Origin: Pseudomonadota bacterium
GTDB taxonomy: Bacteria > Pseudomonadota > Alphaproteobacteria > Rhizobiales > Rhizobiaceae
Reading direction: 5' to 3'
DNA length: 9,322 nt
Assembly: GCA_023422735.1 (NCBI GenBank)
Contig: JAFAGL010000308.1
Coordinates: 1-9,322 of the forward strand
Below the pieces are notes generated by a model, which worked only from the letters and a program-made list of their open reading frames with translations, did not search any database and was not told the origin of the DNA. The position numbers and the translations under genes were made by a program. Shown piece by piece: positions 6,895 to 9,322 of this stretch (position 1 is its first letter; each line of letters opens with the position of its first letter).

Positions 6895-7818
6895 TTACTG
6901 CTTTACGGCGGCAGCAACTTCGGCTGCGAAGTCGCTCGCTTCGCGTTCAATGCCTTCGCCCAGCGCAAACCGGACGAACCCGGTGATCTTGGCTGGCGCA
7001 CCGATCGACTTTTCAGCCTCCTTCACAGCTGCCTCAACCGTGATATCCGGATTCAAGACGAAAGCCTGCTTCAAGAGCACGACTTCCTCGTAGAACTTGC
7101 GCAACCGGCCTTCCACCATCTTTTCGATGATGTTTTCAGGCTTTCCAGACTGGCGAGCCTGGTCCGAAAAGATTTCCTTCTCGCGGGAAACGACAGCAGG
7201 ATCGATTTCGCTTTCGCTCAGTGAGAGCGGATTGGTCGCGGCGACATGCATGGCGACCTGACGGGCAAACCCACGAGCGGCTTCGGCATCGCCAGCGGTT
7301 TCAATAGCAACAAGAACACCCATCTTGCCGAGATTTTCGGCCACCGCGTTATGGACATAAGTCGCTACGGCACCCTGGGATACCGACAATTTGGTTGAGC
7401 GGCGGAAGCTCATATTCTCGCCGATCGTTCCAACAGCGTCCTTGATCGTATCCGCGACGCTTGCGGCGCCGCCCGGATAACGAGCAGCCGCAACTTCTTC
7501 GCTTTCGCCGCCGGTTTCCAGCGCCACCTGAGCAACATTGCGGACGATCTGCTGGAACGCATCGTTACGTGCAGCGAAATCCGTCTCCGAATTCACCTCC
7601 ACGACGACACCCGAAAGCGCATCATTGGCGACGCCGACGAGACCTTCGGCTGCCGTACGGCCAGCCTTCTTATCGGCCTTGGCGATACCCTTCTTGCGCA
7701 ACCAATCTACGGCAGCATCCAGGTCACCGCTGGTTTCTGCGAGCGCGGCCTTGCAATCCATCATGCCAGCGCCGGTCATATCACGGAGCTGCTTCACCTG
7801 TGCGGCGGAAATCGTCAT
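6895..7818 (-). CDS. tsf: Elongation factor Ts
   Basis: EF-Ts is the nucleotide exchange factor that regenerates EF-Tu-GTP in the cytoplasm. The 307-residue product fits the alphaproteobacterial length. The N-terminal UBA-like domain includes VKQLRDMTGAGMMDCKAAL (8-26), and the segment NSETDFAARNDAF (76-88) contains the TDF motif that contacts EF-Tu, with the following conserved ARN. The two dimerisation-type core subdomains follow, including HVAATNPLSLSESEID (191-206) and the KFYEEVVLLKQAFV segment (241-254). The ATG at 7818 has GAGAGG six bases upstream; the in-frame extension to 7839 is not expected. It follows rpsB by 117 bases, the classic pairing, with three hairpins between them. Confidence 0.97.
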   Translation of the reverse strand: MTISAAQVKQLRDMTGAGMMDCKAALAETSGDLDAAVDWLRKKGIAKADKKAGRTAAEGLVGVANDALSGVVVEVNSETDFAARNDAFQQIVRNVAQVALETGGESEEVAAARYPGGAASVADTIKDAVGTIGENMSFRRSTKLSVSQGAVATYVHNAVAENLGKMGVLVAIETAGDAEAARGFARQVAMHVAATNPLSLSESEIDPAVVSREKEIFSDQARQSGKPENIIEKMVEGRLRKFYEEVVLLKQAFVLNPDITVEAAVKEAEKSIGAPAKITGFVRFALGEGIEREASDFAAEVAAAVKQ

Positions 7819-7846
7819 CTCGAACCTCTCATATCTCAAACAAGCG

Positions 7847-7876
7847 GGCGCACCATCGATGGGTCGATGATGCGCC
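7847..7876 (-). other. Strong intercistronic hairpin between rpsB and tsf
   Basis: GGCGCA (7847-7852) pairs with TGCGCC (7871-7876), and CATCGA (7854-7859) with TCGATG (7864-7869), around a 4-base loop. The one odd position (C7853 against A7870) is a U-G wobble in the minus-strand RNA, so the stem there is 13 continuous pairs. It lies 28 bases before the tsf ATG. The RNA after it reads CGCUUGUUUGAG, without a real U-tract, so attenuation, processing or 3'-end protection of rpsB mRNA is more likely than full termination. Confidence 0.6.
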
Positions 7877-7883
7877 TGTTTTG

Positions 7884-7898
7884 GCCGGTCAAGCCGGC
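7884..7898 (-). other. Small GC hairpin between rpsB and tsf
   Basis: GCCGG (7884-7888) and CCGGC (7894-7898) form a 5-pair, all G-C stem with a 5-base loop. It is the middle of three stem-loops in the gap. Alone it could be chance in DNA of this composition. Confidence 0.35.
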
Positions 7899-7907
7899 GA
7901 AATCATA

Positions 7908-7930
7908 ATCCCGGCAAAAGACACCGGGAT
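7908..7930 (-). terminator. Hairpin directly after the rpsB stop codon
   Basis: ATCCCGG (7908-7914) and CCGGGAT (7924-7930) form a perfect 7-pair stem with a 9-base loop, 5 bases past the rpsB stop codon. In the minus-strand RNA it is followed by UAUGAUUUCG, a poor U-tract. It may be a partial terminator that sets the ratio of S2 to EF-Ts, or a block to 3' exonucleases. Confidence 0.35.
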
Positions 7931-7935
7931 GCGGA

Positions 7936-8721
7936 TCAGGCAGCCGGTGCTTCGCCTTCCGGCGCTTCATCCAGAGCCGGTTCAACCGGAGTTTCCTCGG
8001 ATGCACCGACGTCGACGCCCATCGAGCCCTGTTGGCGTGCAATCCCGTCGAGCGCCGCCTTGGCGATCAGATCGCAATAAAGCGATATCGCGCGCTGCGC
8101 ATCGTCGTTGCCCGGGATCGGGAAATCGACTTTGTCCGGATCGCAGTTCGAGTCGATGACTGCAACCACCGGGATGCCGAGACGCTTGGCTTCCTGGATC
8201 GCGATCGCTTCCTTGTTGGTGTCGATCACGAACATCAGGTCCGGGGTCGAGCCCATGTCCTTGATACCGCCCAAAGCCTTGTTCAGCTTCTCGCGCTCGC
8301 GGTCGAGGTTCAGGCGTTCTTTCTTGGTGAACGACTGGGCTTCGCCGGTTGAAAGAATTTCATCGAGCTTGCGAAGACGCTGGATCGAATGAGAAATCGT
8401 CTTCCAGTTGGTGAGCATGCCGCCCAACCAGCGCGAATTCACGAAATACTGTGCCGAACGCTCGGCCGCATCAGCCACGATATCGGAAGCCTGGCGCTTG
8501 GTGCCCACAAACAGCACGCGACCACCGCGCGCGACCGTATCGGACACGACCTTAAGCGCCTGATCAAGCATCGGCACTGTTTGGCTGAGGTCGATGATGT
8601 GGATATTATTACGGGCGCCGAAAATGTAAGGTGCCATTTTCGGATTCCAACGATGCGTCTGGTGTCCAAAATGCACGCCTGCTTCGAGCAGCTGACGCAT
8701 GGAATAATCTGGCAATGCCAT
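7936..8721 (-). CDS. rpsB: 30S ribosomal protein S2
   Basis: S2 is a late-assembling protein of the small subunit that contacts S1 and 16S rRNA. The 261-residue product has both family signatures: VNSRWLGGMLTNW (94-106), and the region from P160 through EAKRLGIP (177-184). N-terminal MRQLLEAGVHFGHQTHRWNP (8-27) is diagnostic, and the charged coiled-coil arm spans about 112-155. After about residue 236 there is an acidic Ala/Pro/Glu-rich tail ending in EGEAPAA, as in rhizobial S2 proteins. The ATG at 8721 has AAAGGA eight bases upstream; the 17-codon in-frame extension runs into the leader and is rejected. It is the first gene of the operon and lies divergent to tRNA-Ser. Confidence 0.97.
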   Translation of the reverse strand: MALPDYSMRQLLEAGVHFGHQTHRWNPKMAPYIFGARNNIHIIDLSQTVPMLDQALKVVSDTVARGGRVLFVGTKRQASDIVADAAERSAQYFVNSRWLGGMLTNWKTISHSIQRLRKLDEILSTGEAQSFTKKERLNLDREREKLNKALGGIKDMGSTPDLMFVIDTNKEAIAIQEAKRLGIPVVAVIDSNCDPDKVDFPIPGNDDAQRAISLYCDLIAKAALDGIARQQGSMGVDVGASEETPVEPALDEAPEGEAPAA

Positions 8722-8846
8722 ACTTTTGGTCCTTTCCGGTTTAACCTCCACGGATCTTGACGAACGGAACATTCCGCCGCCACCGGAGGTCTTCGCCGGA
8801 TTTCTCCCGGTCGAACACCAATATCCGTGTGTGGAATATGGGGGGC

Positions 8847-8874
8847 CTTACAGCGCGACGCCTTCAAACGCAAG
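8847..8874 (-). promoter_or_regulatory. Candidate rpsB operon promoter
   Basis: On the minus strand, CTTGCG (8869-8874) and TGTAAG (8847-8852) are 16 bases apart, close to the alphaproteobacterial housekeeping pattern. The -10 box is followed at once by GCCCCCC, a GC-rich discriminator of the kind found at stringently controlled ribosomal promoters. Transcription would begin near 8840, giving a leader of about 118 bases. The assignment is by pattern only. Confidence 0.4.
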
Positions 8875-8927
8875 TCGCAGGATTTCCTTTATCGCAGCTT
8901 TATTGCTTTTCAGTCTGCTTGTTGTGG

Positions 8928-8968
8928 TTGACGTCGCAACTTGCGACGGGCTAAAGCGCGCAAATAAG
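8928..8968 (+). promoter_or_regulatory. Candidate tRNA-Ser promoter
   Basis: Two overlapping candidates are present. TTGACG (8928-8933) lies 17 bases before CTAAAG (8951-8956). CTTGCG (8940-8945) lies 17 bases before AATAAG (8963-8968); this second pair resembles the proposed rpsB promoter (same CTTGCG, and a -10 ending in TAAGG). Either would start transcription some 30-50 bases before the mature tRNA, leaving a short 5' leader for RNase P. Confidence 0.4.
8932..8948. repeat. Perfect 17-base dyad within the tRNA-Ser promoter
   Basis: CGTCGCAA (8932-8939) and TTGCGACG (8941-8948) are exact inverted repeats around a single C. The dyad lies between the first candidate -35 and -10 and overlaps the second candidate -35. 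Its odd length and one-base centre suit a DNA-binding dimer site better than an RNA hairpin, since a one-base loop cannot form without opening inner pairs. No regulator is identified. Confidence 0.5.
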
Positions 8969-9009
8969 GTCGCATCCTTCAGATAGCCCAAGGCTTCGGA
9001 TTCGATCCT

Positions 9010-9097
9010 GGAGGGATGGCCGAGCGGTTTAAGGCACCGGTCTTGAAAACCGGCGTGGGGCAACTCACCGTGGGTTCGAATCCCACTCCCTCCGCCA
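9010..9097 (+). tRNA. tRNA-Ser, anticodon UGA
   Basis: The full cloverleaf is readable. The acceptor stem GGAGGGA (9010-9016) pairs with TCCCTCC (9087-9093), followed by discriminator G9094 and an encoded CCA (9095-9097). The D arm is GCC...GGC. The anticodon stem is CCGGT/ACCGG with loop CTTGAAA, giving anticodon TGA at 9044-9046, which reads UCA and related serine codons. A long variable arm (GTG...CAC) marks a class II tRNA, and the T arm is GTGGG-TTCGAAT-CCCAC. The 88-base length is right for serine tRNA. It points away from rpsB. Confidence 0.97.
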
Positions 9098-9152
9098 CTT
9101 CAGCCGCATTCGACATGTCAAAGAACGCAGAAATCTGAACACGGCTTATTGT

Positions 9153-9178
9153 CTTCCCGACCGTGATGGTTCGGGAAG
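9153..9178. terminator. Hairpin downstream of tRNA-Ser
   Basis: CTTCCCGA (9153-9160) pairs with TCGGGAAG (9171-9178); an inner CC/GG can lengthen the stem past a bulge. It lies 55 bases after the tRNA end. Neither strand has a U-tract after it, so termination is only one possibility. Confidence 0.3.
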
Positions 9179-9190
9179 CGGACACGAAAC

Positions 9191-9226
9191 GCCGCGCCTT
9201 CTGAGAGTTGGTTTATACGGCGCGGC
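9191..9226. terminator. Second GC-rich hairpin downstream of tRNA-Ser
   Basis: GCCGCGCC (9191-9198) and GGCGCGGC (9219-9226) form a perfect 8-pair, all G-C stem with a 20-base loop. AATTTCG follows on the plus strand and GTTTCG on the minus strand, so a weak bidirectional terminator between the tRNA and a convergent gene is plausible. Confidence 0.35.
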
Positions 9227-9248
9227 AATTTCGCGTCCGTCGGTGCGC

Positions 9249-9322
9249 TTACCGCGAACCGGTGGGCTGATCCAGGGATTGGTCCCAACGACTGAGCAGA
9301 AGGGTCCCAAACCAGCGCTTGA
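9249..9322 (-). CDS. Possible 3' end of an unidentified gene, cut by the window edge
   Basis: A minus-strand frame enters from the right edge and runs 23 codons to a TAA (9249-9251). It ends in WFGTLLLSRWDQSLDQPTGS followed by R. I do not recognise the protein. An open frame this short can arise by chance; in favour are the absence of odd residue bias and the hairpin just downstream at 9191-9226, which would fit as its terminator. Confidence 0.25.
   Translation of the reverse strand, partial: KRWFGTLLLSRWDQSLDQPTGSR

Larger units (their letters stand above)
8722..9009. other. Divergent regulatory region between rpsB and tRNA-Ser
   Basis: This 288-base region holds no convincing gene. From left to right it contains the rpsB ribosome binding site (8730-8735), an rpsB leader of about 118 bases with a 5+5 dyad (CGGAA-TTCCG, 8765-8776), the candidate rpsB promoter, and then the candidate tRNA promoter with its dyad. 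Open frames here are short and read antisense or into the tRNA. Confidence 0.6.

Noticed and set aside
7461..8159. 232-codon plus-strand frame antisense to tsf and rpsB
   Set aside because: It is extremely rich in Arg, Pro and His, has no domain pattern, and lies opposite two certain genes and their gap.
8722..8772. 17-codon N-terminal extension of S2
   Set aside because: S2 proteins of this group start at MALPDYS/MALPDFS, and AAAGGA is correctly placed for the ATG at 8721.
9010..9097. Integrative element attachment at tRNA-Ser
   Set aside because: No integrase and no repeat of the tRNA 3' end is visible within the window.
8979..9185. 68-codon minus-strand frame over the tRNA-Ser gene, with GVGFEPTVSCPTPVFKTG
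   Set aside because: This is the well-known false protein made by reading the antisense strand of a tRNA-Ser gene.
9279..9310. Repeated GGTCCCAA at 9281-9288 and 9303-9310
   Set aside because: Only two short copies; likely chance or part of a coding region.

Overview
The window is a conserved housekeeping block from an alphaproteobacterium, most likely of the order Hyphomicrobiales (Rhizobiales). The evidence is the gene order rpsB-tsf-pyrH-frr-uppS-cdsA-rseP-bamA, the rhizobial character of the BamA, S2, EF-Ts and RseP proteins, and the direct cdsA-rseP junction without dxr, an arrangement I recall from Rhizobiaceae and Brucella relatives. No genus is claimed.

Layout. All eight protein genes lie on the minus strand and are transcribed from right to left. 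rpsB (8721 down to 7936) and tsf (7818 to 6895) encode ribosomal protein S2 and elongation factor Ts. pyrH (6764 to 6042) encodes UMP kinase and frr (6013 to 5453) the ribosome recycling factor. uppS (5417 to 4701) and cdsA (4704 to 3835) overlap by 4 bases and make undecaprenyl diphosphate and CDP-diacylglycerol. rseP (about 3755 to 2616) encodes a site-2 membrane protease and bamA (2400 to 40) the outer-membrane protein insertase. Divergent to rpsB, on the plus strand, is a tRNA-Ser(UGA) gene (9010-9097). About 225 bases follow it, holding two hairpins and possibly the 3' end of a minus-strand gene.

How it works together. The first part supplies translation (S2, EF-Ts, RRF) and UTP/CTP synthesis (PyrH). 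The second supplies the lipid carrier for cell-wall precursors (UppS) and phospholipid synthesis (CdsA, which uses CTP). The last part serves the cell envelope (RseP proteolysis and BamA outer-membrane assembly). The usual continuation in related genomes is lpxD-fabZ-lpxA, beyond the left edge.

Control signals. Gaps inside the operon are short between pyrH and cdsA (28 and 35 bases, then a 4-base overlap). They are long at rpsB-tsf (117), tsf-pyrH (130) and rseP-bamA (215). The first two long gaps hold strong hairpins whose one internal non-Watson-Crick position is a G-U pair only in the minus-strand RNA. The rpsB/tRNA-Ser divergent region (8722-9009) has candidate promoters for both genes, and the tRNA side carries a perfect 17-base dyad. 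I see no mobile element, CRISPR array or undescribed gene system. The points worth a second look are mainly regulatory.
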